This document shows, piece by piece, positions 27,067 to 35,495 of a stretch of DNA of 64,000 bases (position 1 is its first letter; every line of letters starts with the position of its first letter). The position numbers were made by a program, and so were the translations under genes. The notes beneath the pieces are model-generated. The model did not search any database. It was not told where the DNA came from and saw only the letters and a list, made by a program, of their open reading frames with translations. Source of the DNA: Rhynchopus euleeides. Lineage: Eukaryota > Euglenozoa > Diplonemea > Diplonemida > Diplonemidae. Location of the stretch: positions 1,070,727 to 1,134,726 of the forward strand of contig OY723248.1 of assembly GCA_963210315.1 (NCBI GenBank). The letters are read 5' to 3'.

Positions 27067-27591
27067 CCTTGGCGGATTTCCGCCAATTCCCCCCAGCACG
27101 GGGGAATCCGCTAAGTACGACTATGTACTGGGGGAAATCGGGGGGAATCGTCCAAGTACGACTATGTACTGGGGGGAATCGGGGGGAATCGTCCAAGTAT
27201 GACTTCGTACTGGGGGGAATCGGGGGGAATCGACCAAGTACGACAATGTACTGGGGGGAATCGGGGGGAATCGTCCAAGTACGACAATGTACTGGGGGGA
27301 ATCGGGGGGAATCGTCCAAGTATGACAATGTACTGGGGGAAATCGGGGGGAAGCGTCCAAGTACGACAATGTACTGGGGGGAATCGTCCAAGTATGACTG
27401 TGTACTGGGGGGAATCGGGGGAAATCCGCCAAGCCTGACTATTTTCTGGGGGGAGTCGCGGGGAATCCGCCAAGCATGACTATGTGCTGGGGGCAATCGG
27501 GGGAAATCCGCCAAGTATGACTATGTCCTGGGGGGAATCGGGGGGAATCCGCCAAGTACACGAATGTGCTGGGGGGAATCGGGAGATTTAG
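27067..27591. repeat. 41-bp minisatellite, about 12 copies, unit 1
   Basis: The unit runs CGTCCAAGTACGACAATGTA followed by CTGGGGGGAATCGGGGGGAAT. Variants change TCC to CGCC and TATG to TACG. It begins with TTGGCGGATTTCCGCCAA, an 8-bp stem. A lone diverged unit lies at about 27,938. All open frames within it are repeat artefacts. Confidence 0.85.
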
Positions 27592-28059
27592 TGAATAGTG
27601 TGGAGCAAGTATCTTCGCGCGACGCGAGAAGCACAACTCAGCAATAGTTTGCCCAGAGGGCCGGAGAGGGGAGGGGGGCCAGCCTGACTAGTCAAGATCT
27701 GCGAGAGGGGCCGATCAGCAACGCACACACAACCCGATTTCCTGATGAAGGGTGGTGGTGGTCGCGCCCCCGTCCAACCGTGCAACGCACGTGGCGGAAA
27801 CTGCACTATGCAGCAACAGTGATGAGAAACAACACAGCAAACAACAGCAACCAAGCAGCAACAAAAACCTCGCGCGCGCTCCTCCCTATTCTAAGTCTCC
27901 CTGACCGTGGCGAAGCCACTCGACTAAAGTCGTTCGTAGGGGGAATCCACCAAGTACACCAATGTCCCGGGGGGGATTGACAGGACATCCCCTGCCGGTC
28001 GGTTGTCCTGGTAAGCGTGGGCCATAGCAACCCGGAACCACAGTGCGTCGTGGGACGTT

Positions 28060-28155
28060 GGGGGTCCTCGCGCCGAGTCACTGTGAGTCACGAGTCGTCA
28101 GTTTTCAGCCAAACATGGCTGACTTCTCACTTTTTCTCACTCGGCGAGGGCCCCC
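28060..28155 (-). mobile_element. MITE copy, inverted and shortened, unit 1
   Basis: Ends GGGGGTCCTCG and CGAGGGCCCCC with the internal GCCAAACATGGCTGAC; the same family as 7,516-7,624 in opposite orientation, about 13 bp shorter, with decayed left TIR. Confidence 0.7.
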
Positions 28156-29111
28156 GTTGTGGGCCTCCCTGTTGAGGCGGCGCAGCTTCTCCCGTAGACG
28201 ACGGATACCATCCTGCTTCGCGGCCTGCTGTACTCGCGTCGTAGCCGTCCCCCGTGCCTCCTTCCTGCCTCCGTGAGCGCGGGGTGGGCCTACCACGCCG
28301 CTCAGCTCGCTTCTGACCAGGCGCACCATCGCCTCGGGGATCAGCCCCTCCGACGTCGTCCCTTAATACACTTCGCCTCCCCGTGCAGCGGGAACCGTCT
28401 CCTGCACCGATGTCCCACATTGGCCTTGGTGTCCGCACCCCCGCCATCGCCTTCACCAGCTTCTCCATGAAGCCGACCGCGAGGGGGGTGAAGGTAGCGC
28501 GTCGATGACCTCCGGGCCGTCCTCCAGCGCCCCTCTACGGGCGGATTTGGAGGGTGGCCCGGAGTCGGCGGTGTTGGACATCGGTGCGGGTGGATCGGCT
28601 CTGTACTCCGAGTCGCGGACCCACTCTAGACGAAGAGGGTGTCGCGGCCGTGTGGGGAACCAAAAACCTGGTGAAGGTTAGTGCCGAACGCCATGACAGC
28701 CTCGCCCGCCTGGAACACGTTGCGCCGTGACTGATTGCCTTGACCCACCCACCAAGGGGCCCCTGCACGTGCCTCCGGTACTGCGCCCCTGCTGGCCTCC
28801 TGTGTCCGACCGCCACGAGCTGCACTTGTGGTGTCGGCCAGCCGTACCACTGGCTCTTCGGACCACACACCTGCATGCGTGGGACCAGGGGGTTCCCTCC
28901 CCAGCCCCACTACGGGACGTCCGAGTCTCGTCGTTCGCAGTAGCACGTGGGATTTTCTCTGAAATTTGCACCAAATCGCCATGTTGTGAGTCAACCCTTC
29001 GATCTGAGCCACACCGAGATCGTCTTTTTCGAGAATCGGGGTCCAAATACGCTCCCCAGGCTAGGGACCCCCCAACTCCCCCACTCTTTTTTTGGGCGTT
29101 TTTCCGCTCAT

Positions 29112-29150
29112 TTTTTCTCACTTTTTCTCACTCGGTAGCGAGGGCCCCCA
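29112..29150 (-). mobile_element. MITE end fragment, unit 1
   Basis: TTTTTCTCACTCGGTAGCGAGGGCCCCC is the complement of the MITE left end; the other end is missing. Confidence 0.55.
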
Positions 29151-29193
29151 TGAGGCTGTTTTGCATTTCCCCCCCGGTGCTGAGAAGAATACA

Positions 29194-29494
29194 ATGAAAC
29201 AATCACCAAAAGGGATGTGTAAGCCGGGTCAGCACGGGCGGTTCACCTTCGATGGGATGACGAGTCTCAGGTACCCCGAAGTGCCGGAGTTCTTTGCGTT
29301 CAACCGCCAGACAAACACGTGGGCTCTGAGACAGGGTGTCGTCTGGGAAATGATGATGGTCACTCTCTGGAAATTGACTGTGCAGCAGGGAGGCAGATTG
29401 CCACTGGGAAGCTGCTAGAGCCGATCCGGGTCTTTCACCTGTTTTTGGAGTTTTATGCTTGTGACCTGGCCCTGCAGTTCCCCGAGTTCCCTGC
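29194..29494 (+). pseudogene. Gene fragment cut by YR retrotransposon family 2, unit 1
   Basis: Two plus-strand frames look protein-like: MKQSPKGMCKPGQHGRFTFD with RYPEVPEFFAFNRQTN (from 29,194), and, shifted, LEIDCAAGRQIATGKLLEPI followed by RVFHLFLEFYACDLALQFPE (about 29,355-29,490). A frameshift near 29,330 or a lost intron would join them. The reading ends exactly where repeat B2 of the retrotransposon starts (29,495), as if the element inserted into it. No family is recognised. Confidence 0.3.
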
Positions 29495-29649
29495 AAAAAG
29501 ACTTGGAGTTGCGTTCTTTGTTTGTACGAACGGTGCCTGCTAGTGCATGTGTGCAGATACCGAACGCTGCCACGAGTCTTTTTAGTGCGAAAAGCTAGCT
29601 GTTCTTCCAAAAAAGACTTGGAGTTGCGTTCTTTGTTTGTACGAACGGT
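29495..29649 (-). repeat. B1-A2-B2 terminal repeats of family 2, copy 1
   Basis: B2 29,495-29,534; A2 29,517-29,610; B1 29,610-29,649. A minus-strand AATAAA at 29,656-29,651, just past the RT stop, could serve as a polyadenylation signal. Confidence 0.8.
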
Positions 29650-29698
29650 CTTTATTTCACAACTTCCGCGCCCCCCCCCCCCTTTTTCATTCACGCCC

Positions 29699-31333
29699 TT
29701 AGAGCCTTGTGTACTGGTCAGCGATGTTCTCGCACGTTCTTACGTACTCCGGCTCGAGGCTGCAGTCATGGCGCTCTAGGCAGTACTGAATGTCGTTCAG
29801 CCAGCGTTGCGCACCCTCAACATGGGACACACCCTTGCGAATAGCCCCAATCACCGCTTGGTTGTCGCTGAAGAGTATGATGTGATAACCCCTCCAGCGG
29901 GGCCTGCTACACATCGTAGAGACAGCCTTGTAGGCCGCAAACAACTCCTTCAGGAATATTGTCGCAGCTGCAAGCTCGCCCCAGAAGGCGCCATAGAGAG
30001 GGCGGAGGTCCTCCTGGACCACGGCCCAGCCTGATAGGCTCGCATCACAGACCACCTGGACCACCAGACGCTCCCGCACCACCCACGACTGCCAGTCGTT
30101 TCGCGCCAGTGCGTCAGCCTGTAACTGAAGAGCCCGACAGACTCTGTCCCCCATCACGTAAGGAGCATCCCATGGCAGATGAAGCCGAGAGGTCTGAGAC
30201 ATCCAGGTGAGTATCGTCAAGGCGCCATGCAGCGGGAGACGGAGCGCGTGGTATCTCCACAAGAATGCCCCGCAGATACGCCACCAGGTGCGCAGGGTAC
30301 CCTGACCGCTGGACAGCAGGCTCTGAGCAGCGGGAAGGGTCTTCATCACCCACGTAGGGTCCATGCGCCACCGCCGTTGACGCAAGTCAACCTCAATCCC
30401 GAGGAGAGTGGTGTAAGCAGCAGGGGCCTCGTAGTCGCCGATCACCACGTTGTACTTCTCGCACAGCTGCTTGAACGCTTGATGCACCCTCGCCAGGCTC
30501 ACACTGTCGCCGCAAAAAATGACGTTGTCTATCCACGCCAGGCCCTGCGCATTCGTCCCTGTGCAGCTCTTCTGTATCAGTGCACTTGTCAGCGCTTGTG
30601 CGGCCTGGGGAGCTGGTGCGTAGCCCATAGGGAGTCGAGTCATGCGTCGGTGAAGGCGGCATGCCCTGAAGGCAAAGTATGGGCGCACATCCATCGGCAA
30701 GCCGAACTGAAAGAAGAAACTCTTAAAGTCAAACTGCATCACCAGGGAAGCCCCGAAGACGGTGGCGAGGATCTCGCCGTACGACGGCAGATGGCAGCGT
30801 GGAAGGGAAGTCATGTCAAGAGCACTGTTGATGGCTCGGCAGGACATGATGAACCTGAGGGAACCCGCCGCCTTCTTCGGCACGCAGAAGACGCCCTGGT
30901 ACCAGGTCACACTGGAAGCCGCCTTGGGGGAGGACTCTGTGATCCCGAGGCTGTCGAGGCGCCCCACATGTGGTAAGATCTTCGTGTTCAGGGGGCCCGG
31001 CCGCGGCTTCAAACCCTGATCGATGAGCCTGTAGAGGAAGTCTGCATCAGTAAACCATCGAAAGTTCTCCCCCAGGGCTGGGAAGTCCCTCAGCAGCTGC
31101 ACAATGTAGATGGTGCCTGGGGTAGCCTCTGAGATAATTCCTTCGTAGGAAGCCCGGGGGGCAGCGGAGAAGCGCGAGTCCACCCAGGCAGAGGCGTAGT
31201 CGTAGTACTTCAGGTACATGCGAAAAGGAGAACTCCGATCCAGGCTGTGCACTGATGCCAGGGAATCACCAGAATCACTTACTGACTCTGCAAGATCCGC
31301 GTCGCTTCCTTCGTCTCCAGAGTCGCTTGCCAT
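29699..31333 (-). CDS. Reverse transcriptase-RNase H, YR retrotransposon family 2, copy 1
   Basis: 544 aa from the ATG at 31333 (MASDSGDEGSDADL). The frame is open back to 32,194, but that part overlaps YR in another frame. Start choice: first ATG after which the protein looks real; it overlaps the YR end by 55 nt. An acidic N-terminus is followed by RT: GVFCVPKKAAGSLRFIMSCR (fingers), motif A LVMQFDFKSFFFQFGLP (Asp202), motif B LPMGYAPAPQAAQ, motif C LAWIDNVIFCGDS (Asp269, Asn270 instead of the second Asp), then LLGIEVDLR. RNase H: CDASLSGWAVV (Asp430), FLKELFAAY (Glu463), LFSDNQAVIGAI (Asp490) and ENIADQYTR (Asp539). The protein ends soon after, so no further domain is expected. Confidence 0.85.
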   Translation of the reverse strand: MASDSGDEGSDADLAESVSDSGDSLASVHSLDRSSPFRMYLKYYDYASAWVDSRFSAAPRASYEGIISEATPGTIYIVQLLRDFPALGENFRWFTDADFLYRLIDQGLKPRPGPLNTKILPHVGRLDSLGITESSPKAASSVTWYQGVFCVPKKAAGSLRFIMSCRAINSALDMTSLPRCHLPSYGEILATVFGASLVMQFDFKSFFFQFGLPMDVRPYFAFRACRLHRRMTRLPMGYAPAPQAAQALTSALIQKSCTGTNAQGLAWIDNVIFCGDSVSLARVHQAFKQLCEKYNVVIGDYEAPAAYTTLLGIEVDLRQRRWRMDPTWVMKTLPAAQSLLSSGQGTLRTWWRICGAFLWRYHALRLPLHGALTILTWMSQTSRLHLPWDAPYVMGDRVCRALQLQADALARNDWQSWVVRERLVVQVVCDASLSGWAVVQEDLRPLYGAFWGELAAATIFLKELFAAYKAVSTMCSRPRWRGYHIILFSDNQAVIGAIRKGVSHVEGAQRWLNDIQYCLERHDCSLEPEYVRTCENIADQYTRL

Positions 31334-32154
31334 AGTTGAGGCGGGAGATACTGTTCCGTTGAAGCTGCGTTCCGATGCCGAGCTAGGTGTTGGGCGGCAC
31401 GCTGTCCCGCCGCCTCCGCGGTAACCTGCAGGGCACTCCGCCGGATACCGTGGGACAGGATGCATAGAGAGTCCCGCAGGTAGGTGTTGTAGTGGGCATA
31501 TTGCAGGCCCTGGAACAAGGTCCCTTGAGGGGACACTTGCTGCCGATGAGTGATCCAGTGGCGCAGGAGGCCGATGTATCGGCCTGTAGGGGGTAGCAGG
31601 AGGGCCTGTCCTTTCTGGGAGAGATCTGTCTTTCCTCCCACAAACACCACCATGATGTAGCCCGAGTCCAGGAAGCTGACATCCCGGCACCGCAGCCTCT
31701 CCATGTCGCTCCACCGGCACCCCGTGCTCCACTGCAGAGCGAGGGCCACAGCCGGGAGGCTTACCGGCTTGCGAAAAACAACGTTGAACACCCTGTTCGG
31801 GTTCACTATCTCCGGCTGCCGTCTTTCCTCCCTGGGTATTTGGAGGGTTGCCCTCCGGAACGCCTCGCCGGAGGAGATCTTCGCCATGGCGTGGTACGTC
31901 AGGTACTGCCTGGCACTCGCGGGGGAGATCCTCGACTGCTGCATGAGCGACCTGAGCCACATCAAGAAGGCCATCTCGGGATCTAAGTTGGGGTCGTGGG
32001 GAGAAAGATTTGCGTAAAACTGCGCGGCACGAGCTTCCACGGAGATCATCGCCCGGAGAGAACTCTCCCGGTAGCACCCCGTCAGGAAGGACGACGTCTC
32101 GTGCCGCAAGTCGTTGTAGCCCTCCTCTGAGACGGGCGGTGCAGGTCTGCGCAC
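31279..32154 (-). CDS. Tyrosine recombinase, YR retrotransposon family 2, copy 1
   Basis: 291 aa counted from a GTG at 32154; no ATG occurs in the first 35 residues. The frame is continuous with Gag apart from the single TGA at 32,193-32,191, so synthesis as a readthrough extension of Gag fits best. Catalytic boxes: Arg147 in STGCRWSDMERLR, Lys175 in FVGGKTDLSQ, HxxR as His235-Gly-Ile-Arg238 in LSHGIRRSAL, His260 in LARHRNAAST and nucleophile Tyr269 in TEQYLP. All five expected residues are present. The N-terminal ~110 residues form a SAM-like helical DNA-binding region (PASARQYLTYHAMAKI). It would integrate the circular cDNA. Confidence 0.8.
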   Translation of the reverse strand: MRRPAPPVSEEGYNDLRHETSSFLTGCYRESSLRAMISVEARAAQFYANLSPHDPNLDPEMAFLMWLRSLMQQSRISPASARQYLTYHAMAKISSGEAFRRATLQIPREERRQPEIVNPNRVFNVVFRKPVSLPAVALALQWSTGCRWSDMERLRCRDVSFLDSGYIMVVFVGGKTDLSQKGQALLLPPTGRYIGLLRHWITHRQQVSPQGTLFQGLQYAHYNTYLRDSLCILSHGIRRSALQVTAEAAGQRAAQHLARHRNAASTEQYLPPQLWQATLETKEATRILQSQ

Positions 32155-32184
32155 CTGGTGCCGCTCGAGGAGGGGAGCCCAGGG

Positions 32185-32193
32185 GCCCAGTCA
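32185..32193 (-). promoter_or_regulatory. Candidate stop-codon readthrough site UGA-CUG between Gag and YR, family 2
   Basis: CAA-TGA-CTG-GGC on the minus strand: Gag stop, then 12 sense codons in the same frame into the YR. An ATGA overlap here also opens the RT frame, a possible but less attractive restart site. Confidence 0.55.
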
Positions 32194-33432
32194 TTGGCGA
32201 GGGTGCTTCCCTTTTCCGCCCTGCTGAAAACCCCCCTTGTGCTTGTATCCGGTAACCCGGTCTCCCCCCTTCGGCCTCTGCGGGTTGCGAGGGCTCGGCT
32301 CCGCACTGGGCTTGTGGCGTTGGGCCGCCAGGCGGGCCTCAGACTGCAGGGTTGTCATCTTCTCGCGCGTCACCGACATGAAGGGGAGGGCCGCCAGTCG
32401 CTCCTCGAACTCCCCTGCGCCCACAGCCGCCTGCTCGCGGCGCAGGCCAGCCTCGATCAGCACCTCCTTGACTAGGATGGCCTCGAGGCGAACCACCATG
32501 TCGTTCATCAGGACCCCCATAGATGCCGCCCCCTGCATGTACATCATCCTCCGCAGGCTCTTCAGGAGGACACGACGCTCGTGAAACTGGGAGCTCTGGG
32601 TGGCGGCAGCCGGAGCGTCATGGCGCATGATCAGGTGCGTCCACAAGCTTTCCAGCTTGTTCGGGTCGTTCAGGAAGGGGAGCCATGTGACAACCCGCGC
32701 CAAATCGGGAAGCTCTTCCGCTGGCCACTGCCCTCCATAACTCGGCATGGCTGCGTAGGGGTTCTGAGCGGCGTACGCCGTGCCGTACCCTTGAGGGGCG
32801 TACACGAATGGCCCCTGTCCTTGAGGGACAGCAGGCATGGCGGGACCCACTCCCTGAGGAGCATGCGGGTACGGGAGTGTTGCGGAGCCCTGCCCCTGAG
32901 GGGGGTACAGGGAGTGTCCTGTCTGTGACACCGAACCCAACCCTTGAGGGGCATACGTGGGCTGGACGATCCCCTGGGGGGCCGCATGAGGGACAGCACC
33001 CAGCCCTTGAGGGGCTTGCATTGGGTGCCCCTGAGCGGACAGAGTGGCAGAGCCCGACCCTTGAGGGGCGTACATGGGGTGCACTTGGCCTGTCGGTAAC
33101 ACCGAGCCCGGCCCTTGAGGGGCATAGGTAGGCTGGACGAAACCCAGAGGGGCGGCTTGCGCGACAGCACCTGGCCCTTGAGGGGCCTGCAGTGGGTGCA
33201 CTTGGTTCGCTGGCCTTGCAGAGCCCGGCCCTTGAGGGGCGTTAACGGGATGCACATGTCCTTGAGGGACAGGGGAGGGGAGGGAGGGCACGACAGAGGG
33301 AGGGAAGACAGGTTCTGCAGGGGCCTGGGGGGAGTGCTGTGTGTTAGGGAAGGGCACGGAGAAGGCCTCAGCCACTTCAGTCCTTTTCCTCTGCGCTCGC
33401 TTTCGTGGTCCGGTCCCCTTCCGGGTCCTCAC
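32191..33432 (-). CDS. Gag-like protein with APQGxG repeats, YR retrotransposon family 2, copy 1
   Basis: 413 aa counted from a GTG at 33432. The frame opens after a TGA at 33,492 and has no ATG for about 120 codons, so it is probably reached by frameshift from the overlapping zinc-ribbon ORF, or it has lost its start. A basic N-terminus (RTRKGTGPRKRAQRKR) is followed by about 12 repeats of Y/M-APQGxGS-V/A, Pro/Gln/Gly-rich and likely disordered. A helical domain follows (LARVVTWLPFLNDPNKLESL through ERRVLLKSLRRMMYMQGAAS), then a basic Lys/Gly/Arg tail. The analogous position and helical C-terminal domain match family 1 Gag. Confidence 0.6.
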   Translation of the reverse strand: MRTRKGTGPRKRAQRKRTEVAEAFSVPFPNTQHSPQAPAEPVFPPSVVPSLPSPVPQGHVHPVNAPQGPGSARPANQVHPLQAPQGPGAVAQAAPLGFVQPTYAPQGPGSVLPTGQVHPMYAPQGSGSATLSAQGHPMQAPQGLGAVPHAAPQGIVQPTYAPQGLGSVSQTGHSLYPPQGQGSATLPYPHAPQGVGPAMPAVPQGQGPFVYAPQGYGTAYAAQNPYAAMPSYGGQWPAEELPDLARVVTWLPFLNDPNKLESLWTHLIMRHDAPAAATQSSQFHERRVLLKSLRRMMYMQGAASMGVLMNDMVVRLEAILVKEVLIEAGLRREQAAVGAGEFEERLAALPFMSVTREKMTTLQSEARLAAQRHKPSAEPSPRNPQRPKGGDRVTGYKHKGGFQQGGKGKHPRQ

Positions 33433-33715
33433 CGCTTCCCACAGCGAACGCGCACAGCGGGCAACACCACTCGCTCGCCCCTTCGCCCTTCACAAACGGG
33501 TTGAGGGCCCCTGTTTCGCCTGACACTGCCTTCCACTCAGGGCAGATCACCCGGCCCCGGCACCCACACCTCCAGCACTGCTCCGACTCCGCGCTCTTGT
33601 GCTCGATGGCACAGCGCGGAAAGATGCAGCGCGCACGCGGCTCGGCGGGCTTAACGCCCTCAGGAAGGACAGGTACTGTGACCTTGCTCCAATCGACCGA
33701 GCTCAGCTGCGACAT
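33377..33715 (-). CDS. Small zinc-ribbon-like protein upstream of Gag, family 2, copy 1
   Basis: 112 aa from a true ATG at 33715, just inside repeat A1. Cysteine pairs CIFPRC, CWRCGC and WCCPLC, with intervening His and Cys, suggest one or two zinc-binding units. It overlaps the Gag frame over 33,377-33,489, and reaching Gag needs a +1 (or -2) shift. It could be the N-terminal zinc-binding part of a Gag polyprotein or a separate regulatory protein. Family 1 has no equivalent. Confidence 0.5.
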   Translation of the reverse strand: MSQLSSVDWSKVTVPVLPEGVKPAEPRARCIFPRCAIEHKSAESEQCWRCGCRGRVICPEWKAVSGETGALNPFVKGEGASEWCCPLCAFAVGSGEDPEGDRTTKASAEEKD

Positions 33716-33738
33716 ATTCTACTGAGTACGAACCCAGT

Positions 33739-33832
33739 TTTTGTTTGTACGAACGGTGCCTGCTAGTGCATGTGTGCAGATACCGAACGCTGCCACGAGT
33801 CTTTTTAGTGCGAAAAGCTAGCTGTTCTTCCA
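33739..33832 (-). repeat. Split direct repeat A1 (family 2), copy 1
   Basis: 94 bp, nearly identical to A2 at 29,517-29,610; contains TGCCTGCTAGTGCATGTGTG. Confidence 0.8.
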
Positions 33833-34217
33833 AGAAACAGGTGAAAAAGGCAAATTTTGCAGTTTTCTCGCCTTCCGTGACTACATTCTTGACCCCGAGT
33901 AGGAGAAATCGGTCCACAGGAGTCCTGTGGACCCACTGGAATCGGTTTCGGGCCCAGAAAATGAGCAGAAGATGGTCAAAACTGGTGAAAACCAGGAAAA
34001 TGCACTGTGTGGCCCTACGGGCCACTTTTGGCCAAAATCTGTCGAAAAATGGTGAAAAACAGGTCCTACTGGGTGTGGAAGGTGTCCTGATGCCCAGGTC
34101 GTGCCCAGGAGGTGATTTTTTTGGGTTTTGGTACCGAAGGTCAGCTGGAACTCATGCCCAGCCCTGGAAAAAATCTCGTGAAAATTAGGGGGGGGGGGGC
34201 AAAAAAAATCCACCCAT
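33833..34217. other. Gene-free spacer, unit 1
   Basis: AT-rich phrases (GAAAAACAGG, CCAAAATC) with an inverted CCACAGGAGTCCTGTGG palindrome at about 33,913-33,929; ends in a G-run and AAAAAAAATCC. No ORF is supported. Confidence 0.4.
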
Positions 34218-34263
34218 GGGGGCCCTCGCTACCAAGTGTGACTGAGTGAGAAAAAGTGAGAAG
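34218..34263 (+). mobile_element. Half MITE at the unit 1/unit 2 junction
   Basis: GGGGGCCCTCGCTACCAAGT continues to GTGAGAAG, identical to the left half of the MITE at 7,516, then breaks off exactly where the next unit's TIR (TAGAGGAGGC) begins. Confidence 0.7.
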
Positions 34264-34435
34264 TAGAGGAGGCATAGCAAACGGAAATCCCTAACAAAAT
34301 TTTGTCTCCGAAATTATTTTGGCCAATTTTCTCCCGAAAAACCTAGAAACCAGACCCACCGCACATCGAGAATGTCATTTTTCGGTGATTTCTGGGGTCT
34401 GGGGGCCTTTTGCCACCCTCCCGTGCCTCATCATG

Positions 34436-34809
34436 TGTTGATCCCTCCTTTATTAATTGTCAGGTAGGTAACCCTGCACGGGTGTTGTCACCGTTGATCA
34501 CTCTTTATTAACTGTTAGGCGGGTAAACCCTGCACGGGTGTTGTCACTGTTGATCGCTCTTTACTAATTGTTAGGCGGGTTAACCCTGCACGGGTGTTGA
34601 GCCCTCTTTGTTAATTGTCAAGTGGGTAACCCTGCACGGGTGTTGTCACTGGTGATCACTCTTTACTAATTGTTAGGCGGGTTAACCCTGCACGGGTGTT
34701 GAGCCCTCTTTGTTAATTGTCAAGTGGGTAACCCTGCACGGGTGTTGTCACTGGTGATCACTCTTTACTAATTGTTAGGCGGGTTAACCCTGCACGGGTC
34801 CTGGCCCGT
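34436..34809. repeat. Subterminal ~55-bp repeats, 7 copies, copy 2
   Basis: As in copy 1 but with one ~105-bp pair duplicated; ends in the GCACGGGTCCTGGCCCGTGC hairpin. Confidence 0.8.
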
Positions 34810-35495
34810 GCCTGTGTGTGTTGGGGGGGGGGGGGTAGTGAAATAGAAGTAGAAGGGAGCGGAGCACAAGAATGGTGTGTTGGGGGGTGGGGGAGCTCTT
34901 TCCAACATGTCCGCATCTGCATTAAAACCTATTGTCTCTTTGTGCCCCTCACCACTCAACCATAAAGGTTGCCCTGCCTTGGGAACAGGGAATGGGGTTT
35001 AACACGTGTGGCGGTCCTGTTGGATGGAGTGCACATGGAACAGTATGGTGTGGGAATGTATCGTGACTTGTGAAAGGGAGAGTGGGTGGGGGTGGGGGCG
35101 GGGGGGGGGGGGGGCGGGGGGCTTCCTTCAGCGATTCCAGTGAGCTGCAATCCCAAGGCTGTCCTTTCAAACGCTTGCCAAGGCGTACGCCGTTTAGGTG
35201 TGGACTATTGAAATAAAAGGAAAACGAGGCTTTGGAAAAAGCCAAACTGATCGAATGGAAGATTGAAGGATGGGCAAAGTTTGTTGAAAGTAACATGGGG
35301 GGGGGGCAGTCAAGAAGTGGGGGCTTGATTGTCGAGAGTGAATGGAAAAGTGAAGTGGGGGGGGGGTTTGATCGTCGAGAGTGAATGGAAAAGCAAGCCT
35401 CCCAGCACCTTCTTGCAATGTTAGTCCTTTTTGTAGTCACTACCACTACACCAGGAGTGGGGGGGGGGGGGGGGCAACCCCTTGATTGGCCTGTG

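Larger units (their letters stand above)
25838..27067. repeat. Array of ~0.5-kb terminal modules B-C-D-A-B / inverted C-B-A-D / C, unit 1
   Basis: Modules: B (72 bp), C (~160 bp, from AAGCTGAACCGG to GGTATGATT), D (~188 bp, ctcacag... with a TATA box), A (62 bp). Order: B1 25,838; C 25,910; D 26,069; A2 26,257; B2 26,337; then inverted C' 26,409, B' 26,566-26,637, A' 26,656-26,717, D' to 26,904; then forward C to 27,067. The inverted block is a circular permutation of the forward one (D-A-B-C versus C-D-A-B), as expected if a circular intermediate recombined. The inverted C carries GAATTCC where the forward copy has GACTTCC. Confidence 0.75.
27592..29193. other. Gene-poor stretch with MITE pieces, unit 1
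   Basis: The stretch holds a CA/AAC-rich part (27,720-27,870), an inverted MITE copy (28,060-28,155), GC-rich sequence with several overlapping minus-strand open frames of 110-150 codons (28,127-29,121) and a second MITE end (29,112-29,150). None of the frames shows a recognisable domain or starts that agree with each other, so no gene is called. The block could be an old, decayed retroelement. Confidence 0.35.
29495..33832 (-). mobile_element. YR retrotransposon family 2 (Zn-ORF, Gag-YR-RT/RNase H), copy 1
   Basis: Read on the minus strand: A1 33,832-33,739, coding genes, B1 29,649-29,610, A2 29,610-29,517, B2 29,534-29,495. A (94 bp, contains TGCCTGCTAGTGCATGTGTG) and B (40 bp, AAAAAGACTTGGAGTTGCG) are repeated almost exactly, giving A1...B1-A2-B2 split direct repeats. 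A and B share the phrase TTTGTTTGTACGAACGGT, which may be the recombination core. Gene order matches family 1, but the sequences are clearly different, so this is a second family of the same lineage. Confidence 0.8.
11541..34263. repeat. Tandem compound unit 1 (22.7 kb)
   Basis: This first of three head-to-tail copies starts at TAGAGGAGGCATAGC and ends in a half MITE. Genes in units 1 and 2 translate identically at a constant offset: 22,815 from the end of the subterminal array to the 0.5-kb modules, 23,290 afterwards. The left flank of unit 1 (CCAGAAACCCTTTG) differs from the internal junctions (GTGAGAAAAAGTGAGAAG), so 11,540/11,541 is the true edge of the array. Confidence 0.9.

Noticed and set aside
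27100..27590. Proline-rich secreted-type proteins on the minus strand of the 41-bp minisatellite
   Set aside because: All readings repeat the same 41-bp unit through three phases, with no start, signal or context supporting a gene.
28127..29121. Several 110-150-codon minus-strand ORFs between the minisatellite and family 2
   Set aside because: They overlap one another in different frames, have no recognisable domains and show GC-driven composition. The region is described as gene-poor instead.
31334..32194. First 287 codons of the 831-codon frame ahead of the family 2 RT, starting at an ATGA overlap with Gag
   Set aside because: It overlaps the well-supported recombinase in a different frame and has no recognisable domain. 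The overlap is noted as a possible restart, but the translation is treated as a shadow.
29147..34222. A composite transposon bounded by MITE ends at 29,150 and 34,218
   Set aside because: The two ends point the wrong way round (outer ends facing inward), so they cannot be the termini of one element. They are separate fragments.
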